Shown: in pieces, positions 1 to 10,980 of the stretch | Numbering within the stretch: position 1 is the first letter of the stretch | Layout: every line of letters starts with the position of its first letter | Origin: DASWHK01 sp036398215 | Lineage (GTDB): Bacteria > Acidobacteriota > UBA890 | Direction of reading: 5' to 3' | Assembly: GCA_036398215.1 (NCBI GenBank) | Contig: DASWHK010000302.1 | Coordinates: 1-23,422, forward strand | Length of the DNA: 23,422 bases | Made by a program: the position numbers and the translations under genes | Notes under the pieces: model-generated | The model's database searches: none | What the model saw: the letters and a program-made list of their open reading frames with translations, nothing else | Told to the model about the DNA's origin: nothing

Positions 1-818
1 GCTTCCGAGGCCTCCCAGAGGCCCTCGGCATAGTCGCCGAGGAAATCGGCGAGGTCGGCCGACTTCGGCGGCCGGCGGGCCAGGAAGGGATGGGCGAGCA
101 ACGTCTCCAGCAGCCCCTCGTCGACGGCGCCGCGACGGGCGCGCGCGCCGTCGCCGTCGCGCCCGCCGGGAAGGCCGCGGCGCCGGGCGGCGGCGTCCAG
201 CAGCACGTTCCCCGGCCCCGTATCGAAGGCACGGACGGCCTCGAGCGCGGCGCCCGGCGGCAAGCCCGTGACGTTGGCGATGCCCCCGATGTTGAGCGCC
301 ACGCGCCCCAGCTCCGGGTGGGTGTAGAGACGGTGATCGAGGATCGGCACCAGCGGCGCCCCCTGCCCTCCCGCCGCCATGTCGCGGTTGCGGAAGCCCG
401 CCACGGTAGTGATGCCGGCGCGCTCGGCGATCACCGCCGGCTCGCCGATCTGCAGCGTCGCCCTCGCGAACGTCCCACCGCAGCCGATCGGCTCCGGCAC
501 GTGCACGAGCGTCTGGCCGTGAGAGCCGATGCATTCGACCTCGGCCGCGGCGACGCCGGCTTCGTCGAGAAGAGCCAGGGCGGCGGCCGCAAACGCTTCG
601 CCGACGACGACGCCCAGCAGCGCCAGCTCGACGGCGCCCGAGGCGGCGGCGGCGCGCAGCGCCCCCTGCAGCTCGGCATCGTACGGGAAGGTGCGGAAGG
701 CGATCAGGTCGAGCGACCCGGCGGCCTCGTCGATGCCCACCAGGGCCGCGTCGATGCCGTCCATCGAGGTGCCCGAGGAGAGCCCGAGGACCAGGGTTGC
801 TGCGTTTGCGCGCTCCAT
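1..818 (-). CDS. anmK: Anhydro-N-acetylmuramic acid kinase (AnmK), N-terminal ~272 residues; C-terminus beyond window
   Basis: Recycles cell-wall sugar in the cytoplasm: it hydrolyses and phosphorylates 1,6-anhydro-MurNAc to MurNAc-6-phosphate using ATP. The reading frame is open to base 1, so the C-terminal part (family length about 370 residues) lies outside. Visible motifs are GLSSGTSMDGID (residues 12-23, ATP-binding loop of the ASKHA fold), SHGQTLVH (near residue 100), FRNRDMAAGGQGAPL with the likely catalytic Asp146, ALNIGGIANVT, and AFDTGPGNVLLDA. The start is the ATG at 818-816. A GCTACCAT element lies only 6 nt upstream and there is no properly spaced Shine-Dalgarno. The gene diverges from the VTT membrane protein. 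Confidence in the family is very high; downstream neighbours cannot be seen. Confidence 0.95.
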   Translation of the reverse strand, partial: MERANAATLVLGLSSGTSMDGIDAALVGIDEAAGSLDLIAFRTFPYDAELQGALRAAAASGAVELALLGVVVGEAFAAAALALLDEAGVAAAEVECIGSHGQTLVHVPEPIGCGGTFARATLQIGEPAVIAERAGITTVAGFRNRDMAAGGQGAPLVPILDHRLYTHPELGRVALNIGGIANVTGLPPGAALEAVRAFDTGPGNVLLDAAARRRGLPGGRDGDGARARRGAVDEGLLETLLAHPFLARRPPKSADLADFLGDYAEGLWEASE

Positions 819-824
819 CCCCCG

Positions 825-832
825 ATGGTAGC
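825..832 (-). promoter_or_regulatory. Candidate -10 element (GCTACCAT) of anmK
   Basis: TACCAT (830..825) preceded by GC lies on the minus strand, and 6 nt separate it from the anmK ATG. No convincing -35 hexamer is seen 16-18 nt upstream. At this distance transcription would begin at or next to the ATG. The identical octamer occurs upstream of the VPS10 gene. Confidence 0.35.
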
Positions 833-891
833 GTGGCGCGCCTCAAGCTTCCTCTCCCGCCGCTCCCTCCCCGCGGCCTGCTCTGCTAGCG

Positions 892-1476
892 ATGGAATCC
901 CTCGCGACCTGGTTCCAGGAGTCGCTGCTGCCCTATGGCGCCTGGGGCATCCTCGCGCTGTCGGCGATGGACTCGAGCTTCGTGCCGATGCCCGCCTTCA
1001 TCGACCTCGCGGTGATGGGGGCGGCGGCGCTGGCTCCCCACAACGCGGTCGCCTACGGGGTCGCCGCGGTGGTCGGCTCTACCGCCGGGGTGATGGTCAT
1101 CTACGGCCTGGCGCGCAGTGGCCGCTACGCGCGGCGCGGCGGCGAGGGTAAGCGGATGGCCTGGGCCGAGAGCTTCCTGAAGCGCCGTGGAACGCTGGCG
1201 CTGCTGGCCGCGGCGCTGATGCCGGCGCCGTTTCCGTTCAAGGTCGTCGTCCTGGCCTCGGGGTATCTGCGCCAGCCGGTGCCCGGCGTGATCGTCGGCG
1301 TCGCCGCCGGCCGCACGATACGCTTCGGAGCCGAGGCCTTCCTGGCGGCCCGCTACGGGAACGAGATCGTTGCCACGGTGCAGGCCAACGGGCCGCTGGT
1401 CGGCCTCGGATTGGCCGTGGTCATCGTCGCCGCCGGCTTCGTCTTCTACCGCTGGCAAGCGGCAACGCTATCCTAA
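892..1476 (+). CDS. VTT-domain (DedA/SNARE-associated-like) integral membrane protein
   Basis: A 194-residue hydrophobic protein of the VTT/DedA superfamily. Related proteins move or flip lipids or help maintain membrane-potential and envelope homeostasis; the substrate of this one cannot be told. Visible features: an N-terminal segment with MDSSFVPMPAFIDL (residues 26-39), a helix near residues 42-70, a central AALMPAPFPFKVVVLASGYL stretch (about 105-124) matching the re-entrant proline/glycine and 'PFK' signature of the family, and a C-terminal span near 168-188. The ATG at 892 gives a sensible N-terminus, although no clear Shine-Dalgarno precedes it. It is monocistronic, with anmK divergent upstream and mutS convergent downstream. 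Confidence 0.8.
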   Translation: MESLATWFQESLLPYGAWGILALSAMDSSFVPMPAFIDLAVMGAAALAPHNAVAYGVAAVVGSTAGVMVIYGLARSGRYARRGGEGKRMAWAESFLKRRGTLALLAAALMPAPFPFKVVVLASGYLRQPVPGVIVGVAAGRTIRFGAEAFLAARYGNEIVATVQANGPLVGLGLAVVIVAAGFVFYRWQAATLS

Positions 1477-1495
1477 TCCTAATCGCCATTCTGCT

Positions 1496-1575
1496 GCGGG
1501 CGTGGGGAGGCCCGCGTCTACTGCGTCGCGCTGGGTCGGTCTCCTCGACGGCGTGTCTGGGTCCGCCAGACCCAG
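1496..1575. terminator. Two hairpins in the convergent VTT/mutS gap; candidate bidirectional terminator
   Basis: The 114-nt gap between two convergent genes holds GCGGGC (1496-1501) pairing with GCCCGC (1510-1515) across an 8-nt loop, and CTGGGTC (1557-1563) pairing perfectly with GACCCAG (1569-1575) across a 5-nt loop. No long U-tract follows either stem (only TTT near 1580), so intrinsic termination is plausible but unproven. Confidence 0.4.
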
Positions 1576-1590
1576 CGGCGTTTCCTCCGC

Positions 1591-4242
<2,652 letters not shown>

Positions 4243-4249
4243 GGGCGCC

Positions 4250-4257
4250 AGATTAGC
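4250..4257 (-). promoter_or_regulatory. Candidate -10 element (GCTAATCT) of mutS
   Basis: TAATCT (4255..4250) preceded by GC, on the minus strand. Seven nt separate it from the mutS ATG, which would place the transcript start on or beside the start codon. The -35 position expected with a 17-nt spacer (4273-4278) falls inside the left arm of the 9-bp inverted repeat and is not a good TTGACA match. Confidence 0.4.
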
Positions 4258-4271
4258 ATGGGGCCTTCGTC

Positions 4272-4305
4272 TAGCAGCCCATGGGAGTTCTGCGACGGGC
4301 TGCTA
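4272..4305. promoter_or_regulatory. Perfect 9-bp inverted repeat between mutS and tsaB; candidate operator
   Basis: TAGCAGCCC (4272-4280) and GGGCTGCTA (4297-4305) are exact reverse complements separated by 16 nt, in the 108-nt divergent gap. The right arm overlaps the candidate tsaB -10 element and the left arm lies where a mutS -35 would be. It could be a dimeric regulator site or an RNA hairpin; no regulator is recognised. Confidence 0.4.
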
Positions 4306-4309
4306 CGAT
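4302..4309 (+). promoter_or_regulatory. Candidate -10 element (GCTACGAT) of tsaB
   Basis: TACGAT (4304-4309) preceded by GC, about 41 nt before the TTG start. No convincing -35 hexamer is seen. The implied leader of about 35 nt contains the GGAGG Shine-Dalgarno at 4341-4345. Confidence 0.3.
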
Positions 4310-4350
4310 GGAGTGTGCGGTCGCCGCCGCGCCGCCCCACGGAGGCCTCC

Positions 4351-5082
4351 TTGACCGCATCCAAAGACGCCGCGCAGCCCGCGGCACGGTTGTTGTTGGC
4401 GGTGGATTGTGCCACCGCTCCGCCGAGCATCGCCGTGCTGCGCGGCACCCGAACGTTGCTCGAGCGGCGACAGTCGGACCAGCGCCGCACCGACGCCTGG
4501 ATCGGCGCCGCCCTCGACGCCTGCCTCCAGGAGAGCGGCGTTGAGCCTGCTGATCTCGACGGCCTGGCGGTGACCGTCGGGCCGGGGACTTTCACCGGCG
4601 TACGCGTCGGGATAGCCACCTGCCTGGGTCTGGCGGCGCCGCGGAAGCTGCCGGTCGCCGGCGTGCAGACGCTCGAGGCCCTCGCCGAGGCGTGGTCGGG
4701 CGAGGCCCGTGTGATCGCCGCCTGCGTCGACGCGCGGCGCGGCCAGGTGTACGGGGCCGTGTTCCGGCCGCGGCCCGACCAGGCCCTGCCGCTGTCGCCG
4801 TGTTGGGGACCGGCTGTCGACGCTCCGAGCGCCTTCGCCGCGGCTCTCGAAGGCTTCGACGAGGACCTGTTGCTCGCCGGCAGCGGCGCCGCCCTGATCG
4901 ACGCCGGCGCCGCCGTTCGGCGCGCCGGCGAGACCCGACCCCTGGCGGCCGCGGCCGGGCGGCTGGCGGCGCGCGGCTGGCCCGCCGATGCAGAGGCGCC
5001 GAAGTGGCCGGCCGCCGAACCGCTGTACCTGCGTCCGGCCGACGCCGAGCCGCCGAAAAACCCGCTGCTCGACCGGCGCTGA
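4351..5082 (+). CDS. tsaB: tRNA threonylcarbamoyladenosine biosynthesis protein TsaB
   Basis: A scaffold and activator subunit that, with TsaD and TsaE, transfers threonylcarbamoyl to A37 of ANN-decoding tRNAs (t6A). The 243 residues match the family. Visible motifs: LLLAVDCATAPPSIAVL at about 14-30 (the ASKHA N-terminal strand), VTVGPGTFTGVRVGIATCLGLA (the family hallmark, normally GPGSFTGLRIG), and DARRGQVYGAVF (normally DARRGEVY). The frame is open far upstream, but that part is antisense to mutS. The start chosen is TTG 4351-4353 because GGAGG (4341-4345) lies 5 nt before it and the encoded N-terminus starts just ahead of the first family strand. The C-terminus is LYLRPADAEPPKNPLL. TsaD and TsaE are not in the window. 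Confidence 0.93.
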   Translation: MTASKDAAQPAARLLLAVDCATAPPSIAVLRGTRTLLERRQSDQRRTDAWIGAALDACLQESGVEPADLDGLAVTVGPGTFTGVRVGIATCLGLAAPRKLPVAGVQTLEALAEAWSGEARVIAACVDARRGQVYGAVFRPRPDQALPLSPCWGPAVDAPSAFAAALEGFDEDLLLAGSGAALIDAGAAVRRAGETRPLAAAAGRLAARGWPADAEAPKWPAAEPLYLRPADAEPPKNPLLDRR

Positions 5083-5102
5083 GGCGCCGCCAAAAGGTCC
5101 GT

Positions 5103-5131
5103 TTGAGGCGACCTCTCGGCGGTGCTAGCAT
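5103..5131 (+). promoter_or_regulatory. Sigma-70-like promoter of the DUF465 gene
   Basis: TTGAGG (5103-5108), a 17-nt spacer, then TAGCAT (5126-5131) preceded by GC. This gives a start near 5138 and a leader of about 45 nt carrying GGAGG at 5171-5175. It is the best two-box promoter match in the window. Confidence 0.5.
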
Positions 5132-5182
5132 CGATCGCGTCGGATGGAGCTCCTTGCGAACGCAACCATCGGAGGACTAGAT

Positions 5183-5425
5183 ATGGAGCTGGCCGAACCC
5201 GAAGTCCGCGACATCCTGCTCACTGAGAGCGACGAGTTCCGCTTCCTCGTCCAACAACATGGGGAGTTTGAATCCCGCCTCGAAGAGCTAGCCGGCAAGC
5301 ATCTTCCCAGTGAGCAGGAACGCATCGAAGAGATCCAGATCAAGAAGCACAAGCTACTCCTGAAAGACCAGATGGCGGCGATGATCCGCGACTATCGCCG
5401 CGACAAGCTCGCCGTCGCCTCCTAG
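5183..5425 (+). CDS. DUF465/YdcH-like small coiled-coil protein
   Basis: An 80-residue, highly charged, probably all-helical protein. The pattern FRFLVQQHGEFESRLEEL (about 19-36), then PSEQERIEEIQIKKHKLLLKDQM (about 43-65), fits the DUF465/YdcH family: a helical hairpin whose second helix carries the KKxKLxLKD signature. The family's function is not established. ATG 5183 is chosen because GGAGG (5171-5175) is spaced 7 nt before it; an alternative GTG-type in-frame start further up would lack this. It has its own promoter match and lies 106 nt ahead of psd. Its base composition is a little less GC-rich than its neighbours. Confidence 0.8.
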   Translation: MELAEPEVRDILLTESDEFRFLVQQHGEFESRLEELAGKHLPSEQERIEEIQIKKHKLLLKDQMAAMIRDYRRDKLAVAS

Positions 5426-5531
5426 CAGGCTAACGGCAGCTTCAGGGCGCCACGCCGGCGGCCGGCACCCGAACCGCGCCCGGGCGCCGCGAGCGTTCGC
5501 CGTGCATCCTGCCGGGGACAGCGGTTGAGCC

Positions 5532-6152
5532 ATGTGGCTACGATCCGAAGCCTTTCCCTACGTCGTCCCCGGCGCCCTCGTCGCGGCGGTTGCCGCCGCC
5601 GCCGGCTATCCGGTCGTCTTTCTGGCCGCGGCTCTGATCGCCGCGGCGCTCGGCGCCTTCTTCCGCGATCCCGAGCGGCTGGACGTTGCCCCGGCCGACG
5701 CCGTGCTGGCCCCGGCGGACGGCAGGGTCGTCGACGTCGCCGCCCGACCCGACGGCGTCCACATCGCCATCTTCCTGTCGATCTTCAACGTCCACGTGAC
5801 CCGCGCCCCGGTGGGGGGCGCGCTGCTCTCCTGGGAGAGGATCGCCGGCGGCTACGCAATGGCCTTCCGCCCCAGCGCCTCCCAGAACGCCCGCCACCGG
5901 CTGCTCATCGAGGCGCCGGCCGGCCGCGTCGAGCTGTCGCTGATCGCCGGCGCCGTCGCCCGCCGCGTCGTTCCCTGGGTCAGCCCGCCGCAGGTCCTGC
6001 AACGCGGGCAGAGAATCGCCCTCATCAAGTTCGGCTCACGCGCCGAGCTTCGCCTACCCGCCGGCCATGCCGCCGTGGTATCCGTAGGAAGCCGCGTCCG
6101 GGCCGGTGAGACGGTGGTCGCGCGCGCCCACCGGCTCGGGAGCCAACCATGA
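5532..6152 (+). CDS. psd: Phosphatidylserine decarboxylase, short (type II/archaeal-like) form
   Basis: Converts phosphatidylserine to phosphatidylethanolamine at the inner membrane. The 206 residues match the short proenzyme class. A hydrophobic N-terminal region (about 8-43, two possible membrane spans) is followed by AFFRDPER, VLAPADGRVVDV (the conserved APADG segment), HIAIFLSIFNVHVTRAPVGG (FNVH motif), and NARH. The self-cleavage site is FGS at 167-169: cleavage between Gly168 and Ser169 would give a 168-residue beta chain and a 38-residue alpha chain carrying the pyruvoyl group. The stop codon overlaps the pssA start (ATGA, 6149-6152), so the two PE-pathway enzymes are translationally coupled. 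Its Shine-Dalgarno is weak, and transcription may read through from the DUF465 gene. Confidence 0.95.
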   Translation: MWLRSEAFPYVVPGALVAAVAAAAGYPVVFLAAALIAAALGAFFRDPERLDVAPADAVLAPADGRVVDVAARPDGVHIAIFLSIFNVHVTRAPVGGALLSWERIAGGYAMAFRPSASQNARHRLLIEAPAGRVELSLIAGAVARRVVPWVSPPQVLQRGQRIALIKFGSRAELRLPAGHAAVVSVGSRVRAGETVVARAHRLGSQP

Positions 6153-6988
6153 ATCGCAAACGCAAGACGGCGAATCGCCAGCGCAAACGCAGGGCGGCGC
6201 AGCGGCTACGACGCGGCATTCCCTTGCTGCCTTCGCTGTTCACCGTCGGCAACCTGTTCTGCGGCTACTACAGCGTCATCGCCACGCTGCAGGGCAAGTA
6301 CGGCCAGGCCGCTCTCGCCATCGGCATCGCCCTGGTCGCCGATGGGCTCGACGGCCGCATCGCCCGGATGACCAACAGTCAGAGCGCCTTCGGCGAGGCG
6401 TTCGACTCGCTCGCCGACGTGCTGACCTTCGGGATCGCGCCGGCGGCGCTGGCCTTCTCCTGGGCGCTCTGGGACCTCCAGCGGGTGGGCTGGATGACCT
6501 CGTTCTTCTTTCTCGCCTGCAGCGCCACCCGCCTGGCCCGCTTCACCGTGCAGTCGGCGCACCACGATCGCCGCTACTTCGCCGGCTTGCCGGCGCCGCC
6601 GGCGGCGGCGATGCTCGCCTCGCTGACCTTCTACTCGCCGCCGCAGGTCACCTCGACGGCCGTCTCCTACGCGGTCGTGGGACTCATCGTGGTGCTGTCG
6701 ATGCTGATGATCTCGAAGGTCCGTTACCGCTCGTTCAAGGACGTCGACCTGCGCCAGCGCCGCCCCTATACTCTGATCGCCTTGCTGGCGATCGGCTTCG
6801 CCCTGATCGCCAACGCCCCGCAAACCGTGATGCTGTTGCTCGCCGCCCTGTACGTGGCCTCGGGTCCCGCCGAGCGGCTGTGGATGCAGGCGCGACGCCG
6901 CCAGCACAAGGTCGCCGGCAGCGAGGCTCGGGCCGACGAATCCCTCGAGCTCGATGGAACGGCAAACGCTGGCGACGAAGATCGATAG
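6149..6988 (+). CDS. pssA: CDP-diacylglycerol--serine O-phosphatidyltransferase (type II PssA)
   Basis: Makes phosphatidylserine from CDP-diacylglycerol and serine, supplying psd immediately upstream. The 279-residue polytopic membrane protein carries the complete CDP-alcohol phosphatidyltransferase motif DG-x2-AR-x8-G-x3-D-x3-D, starting at D68 (D68-G69, A72-R73, G82, D86, D90), preceded by LPSLFTVGNLFCGYYS (about 27-42). Several hydrophobic spans follow to about residue 235. The N-terminus is unusually basic (12 Arg or Lys in the first 22 residues) and the last 30 residues are acidic and hydrophilic. ATG 6149 overlaps the psd stop. Only 7 nt separate its stop from the stop of the convergent HEAT-repeat gene. 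Confidence 0.95.
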   Translation: MNRKRKTANRQRKRRAAQRLRRGIPLLPSLFTVGNLFCGYYSVIATLQGKYGQAALAIGIALVADGLDGRIARMTNSQSAFGEAFDSLADVLTFGIAPAALAFSWALWDLQRVGWMTSFFFLACSATRLARFTVQSAHHDRRYFAGLPAPPAAAMLASLTFYSPPQVTSTAVSYAVVGLIVVLSMLMISKVRYRSFKDVDLRQRRPYTLIALLAIGFALIANAPQTVMLLLAALYVASGPAERLWMQARRRQHKVAGSEARADESLELDGTANAGDEDR

Positions 6989-6995
6989 CCGGCCG

Positions 6996-7735
6996 TTAGC
7001 CGCGCCCTTCGATCGCCCTGCGGGCGACGTCGCGGACGTACTCGTCGTCGCTGTCGGTGAGGCCGCGCAGGGCTTCGATCGCCGCCGCCCCGGAGAAGCT
7101 CGCCAGAGCCTCGACGGCGACGCGACGTAAGCGCACTTCGTTGGCCGGGTTGCCGGCCACCTCGGCGAGGGGCCCGATGGCGCGCTCGTCGCCGAGCATG
7201 GCGAGCGATTGCGCGATGACGCCGCGAACTCCGGACTCGACCTCGGTGCTGGTCAGTTGCTCGATAAGCGGGGCGGCACCCGCCGGGTCGCCGAGGTCGG
7301 CCAGCCCCTGGGCGGCGATCGCCTGCCGCATCGCGTCGGTGCCCCGCAGCCGCTCGAGAAACGCCTGTCGCGCCGCCTCCCGATTCATCGCCACCAGCCC
7401 CCGTGCCGCCGCCTCCTGCACGCGGCGGAAGGGATCGTCCAGGGCGGTGACGACGCGGGCGACGTCCTCGGCCTCGCCGATGCGCGCCAGCGCGTCGATC
7501 GACCACTCGCGCACCGTGGCGTCCTCGTGCTCGAGCCCGCGCCGCCAGGCCGGCGCCGCCGACGAGCTCAACACTCGTTCTTCCTCGGCGCGATAGCGGG
7601 CCGTGGCGCGTCCGAATTGCTGGCCGGCGAGGTCGTCGATGATCAGCTTGACGACGTCGCCGCTGCCTTCGCCGGCGCACGCCGCCAGCAGCCCGGCCAG
7701 AAGCAGCGTACCGATCGAGCCCACCGCGGCGCGCC

Positions 7736-7739
<4 letters not shown>
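6996..7739 (-). CDS. HEAT-repeat lipoprotein
   Basis: A 247-residue predicted lipoprotein. The N-terminus is MRRAAVGS followed by a hydrophobic stretch and the lipobox LAAC with Cys21, so it should be lipid-anchored outside the inner membrane. From about residue 65 onward there are repeated helix pairs of HEAT/PBS-lyase type (EDATVREWSIDALARIG, DPFRRVQEAAARGLVAM, DAMRQAIAAQGLADLGD, ESGVRGVIAQSLAMLGD, NEVRLRRVAVEALASF, DEYVRDVARRAIEG), a scaffold for protein contacts with no catalytic motif. The start is GTG 7739-7737, whose GTGA overlaps the hutH stop (7738-7736); longer in-frame starts would put the signal peptide in the middle of the protein. It is the last gene of the DUF2065-hutH operon. 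Its partner is unknown. Confidence 0.8.
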
Positions 7740-9265
<1,526 letters not shown>

Positions 9266-9284
9266 GGGCTCGTGGTCGGCTCCT

Positions 9285-9482
9285 TCAACCCGCGAACCGC
9301 CCCAGCAGGAGCATCAACATGCCGGCGAGCAGGGCGCCGAGACCGAGGAGTCGGACGACGACGGGCCCCAAGCGCTCGAGCTGGCGGAGGATTCGGAGGG
9401 CGCCCTCCGGATGGAGGAAGTACGGCAGCCCCTCGATGATCAGCGCCAGTCCCAGGGCCATCAACAGCAGCTGCCAGTTCAT
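9285..9482 (-). CDS. DUF2065 (YjeT-like) small membrane protein
   Basis: A 65-residue protein with two hydrophobic spans (about 4-22 and 43-62) joined by a loop with ALRILRQLERLGP. The layout, with WQLLLMALGLALIIEGLPYFLHPE at the N-terminus and a glycine-rich second helix, fits DUF2065, whose E. coli member YjeT is encoded next to purA. The function is unknown. ATG 9482 lacks a Shine-Dalgarno, but GCTAGCAT lies 9 nt upstream. It heads an apparent operon: its stop lies 19 nt before hutH. It is divergent from purA, keeping the YjeT-purA proximity known in Proteobacteria but in another orientation. Confidence 0.82.
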   Translation of the reverse strand: MNWQLLLMALGLALIIEGLPYFLHPEGALRILRQLERLGPVVVRLLGLGALLAGMLMLLLGRFAG

Positions 9483-9491
9483 CGTCGGGCG

Positions 9492-9499
9492 ATGCTAGC
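9492..9499 (-). promoter_or_regulatory. Candidate -10 element (GCTAGCAT) of the DUF2065-hutH operon
   Basis: TAGCAT (9497..9492) preceded by GC on the minus strand, 9 nt before the DUF2065 ATG. No good -35 is seen. The same octamer is the -10 of the DUF465 promoter. Confidence 0.35.
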
Positions 9500-9510
9500 A
9501 CGCCGCCTGC

Positions 9511-9540
9511 TTGTCCGTGCTTCGCGGCTCCTGGTACGAT
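9511..9540 (+). promoter_or_regulatory. Sigma-70-like promoter of purA
   Basis: TTGTCC (9511-9516), an 18-nt spacer, then TACGAT (9535-9540), giving a start near 9547 and a leader of about 55 nt. A weak CGGAG (9588-9592) is the likely ribosome binding site before ATG 9602. Confidence 0.45.
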
Positions 9541-9601
9541 CCCGGGGGCCATTTTCCCCGCCTCTTCCTCTCCTGTCGACCGCTGCGCGGAGCGCGTGTG
9601 C

Positions 9602-10924
9602 ATGGCTAACGTCGCCTTGATCGGCACCCAATGGGGTGACGAAGGCAAGGGCAAGATCGTCGACTGGCTCACCGAGCGCTTCGACATCGTTGCCCGTTAC
9701 CAGGGAGGTAACAACGCCGGGCACACGGTCATCATCGACGGCCACAAGCAGGTCCTGCACCTGATCCCCTCCGGGATCCTGCGCCCCGGCAAGACCTGCG
9801 TGATCGGCAACGGCGTCGTCATCGATCCGGAGGCCCTGTTCGAGGAGATCGACGAGCTCGCCGCCGCCGGTGTGGAGTTCGACGGCCGCCTGCTGGTCGC
9901 CGAGCGCGCCCACGTCATCCTTCCCTATCACCGCGGCATCGAGCTGGGCAGCGAGACGCGCCGCGGCGAGGACCGCATCGGCACCACCAGCCGCGGCATC
10001 GGCCCCTGCTACGAGGACAAGATCGCCCGCTCCGGGATCCGCGTCGTCGATTGCATCGATCGCGACGTCCTCGCCCGCAAGGTGCGCGCCAACGTCGTGG
10101 TCGTCAACCAGCTGCTCGACACCCTCTACGACCTCCCCGCCTTCGATGCCGACGAGATCATCGCCACCTACAGCGAGCACGGCCGGCGTCTGGAGCAGTA
10201 CGTCGCCGACACCTCGCTCTACCTGAACGCCGCCATGGACGGCGGCAAGCGGGTGCTGTTCGAGGGCGCCCAGGGCACCCATCTCGACGTCGACCACGGC
10301 ACCTATCCGTTCGTGACCTCGTCGAACGCCACCGCCGGCGGCGTCTGCTCGGGGCTGGGCATCGGTCCCACCCGGGTCGACGCCGTGCTCGGCGTCGCCA
10401 AGGCGTACACCACCAGGGTCGGCGCCGGCCCCTTCCCGAGCGAGCTGCACGACGCCCTCGGCGAGCGGCTGCGCGCCGCCGGCAACGAGTTCGGGGCCAC
10501 CACCGGCAGGCCGCGCCGCTGCGGCGCCTTCGACGCCGTGGCCGGCCGCTACGCCGCCCGCGTCAACGGCTGCAACGCCATCATCTTGACCAAGCTCGAC
10601 GTCCTCGACGGCGTCGAGTCGATCCCGATCTGCGTCGGCTACGACATCGGCGGCACCCGCCACGACGAGATGCCGGCGCAAACCTGGCTGCTCGACGACG
10701 TCGAGCCGATCCTCGAGGAGATGCCTGGCTGGGAGCAGCCGACGTCGGGCGTCGAGCGCTGGGAGGACCTCCCGGACGAGTGCCGCGCCTACGTCGGCCG
10801 CGTCGCCGAGCTGATCGGCTGCGAGGTCGGCCTGCTGTCCGTCGGCGCCGAGCGCCGGGCGATGCTCGCGGTGCCTGGCACCGACGTCAGCGACTGGCTG
10901 GATGGGGCCGGCACGGAACCGTAA
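9602..10924 (+). CDS. purA: Adenylosuccinate synthetase
   Basis: Joins aspartate to IMP using GTP, the first committed step of AMP synthesis, in the cytoplasm. The 440 residues match the family (about 430). The N-terminal GTQWGDEGKGKIVD contains catalytic Asp13 and Lys16, and GGNNAGHT contains catalytic His41. Further conserved blocks are TTSRGIGPCYEDK, LFEGAQGTHLDVDHGTYPFVTSSN, GRPRRCGAFD and TKLDVLDG (guanine recognition). The ATG at 9602 is chosen over an in-frame GTG two codons upstream because MANVALIGTQWGDEGKGK is the standard N-terminus and its Shine-Dalgarno spacing (9 nt from CGGAG) is better. It is monocistronic, with its own promoter match. Confidence 0.98.
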   Translation: MANVALIGTQWGDEGKGKIVDWLTERFDIVARYQGGNNAGHTVIIDGHKQVLHLIPSGILRPGKTCVIGNGVVIDPEALFEEIDELAAAGVEFDGRLLVAERAHVILPYHRGIELGSETRRGEDRIGTTSRGIGPCYEDKIARSGIRVVDCIDRDVLARKVRANVVVVNQLLDTLYDLPAFDADEIIATYSEHGRRLEQYVADTSLYLNAAMDGGKRVLFEGAQGTHLDVDHGTYPFVTSSNATAGGVCSGLGIGPTRVDAVLGVAKAYTTRVGAGPFPSELHDALGERLRAAGNEFGATTGRPRRCGAFDAVAGRYAARVNGCNAIILTKLDVLDGVESIPICVGYDIGGTRHDEMPAQTWLLDDVEPILEEMPGWEQPTSGVERWEDLPDECRAYVGRVAELIGCEVGLLSVGAERRAMLAVPGTDVSDWLDGAGTEP

Positions 10925-10932
10925 CGGCTGGC

Positions 10933-10965
10933 GACGGCGGGCCCGGCCATCAGTGCGCCGCCGTC
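10933..10965. terminator. Hairpin in the convergent purA/OMP gap; candidate shared terminator
   Basis: GACGGCGG (10933-10940) pairs perfectly with CCGCCGTC (10958-10965) across a 17-nt loop, inside the 56-nt gap between the stops of purA and the outer-membrane gene. There is no U-tract on either side. Confidence 0.4.
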
Positions 10966-10980
10966 CGCGCCCGTCGATCC

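Noticed and set aside
5438..5520. GC-rich stems (GCCGG/CCGGC, GGCGCC copies) between DUF465 and psd as a terminator or riboswitch
   Set aside because: Short stems of pure G/C are expected by chance here; there is no U-tract and no recognisable riboswitch core.
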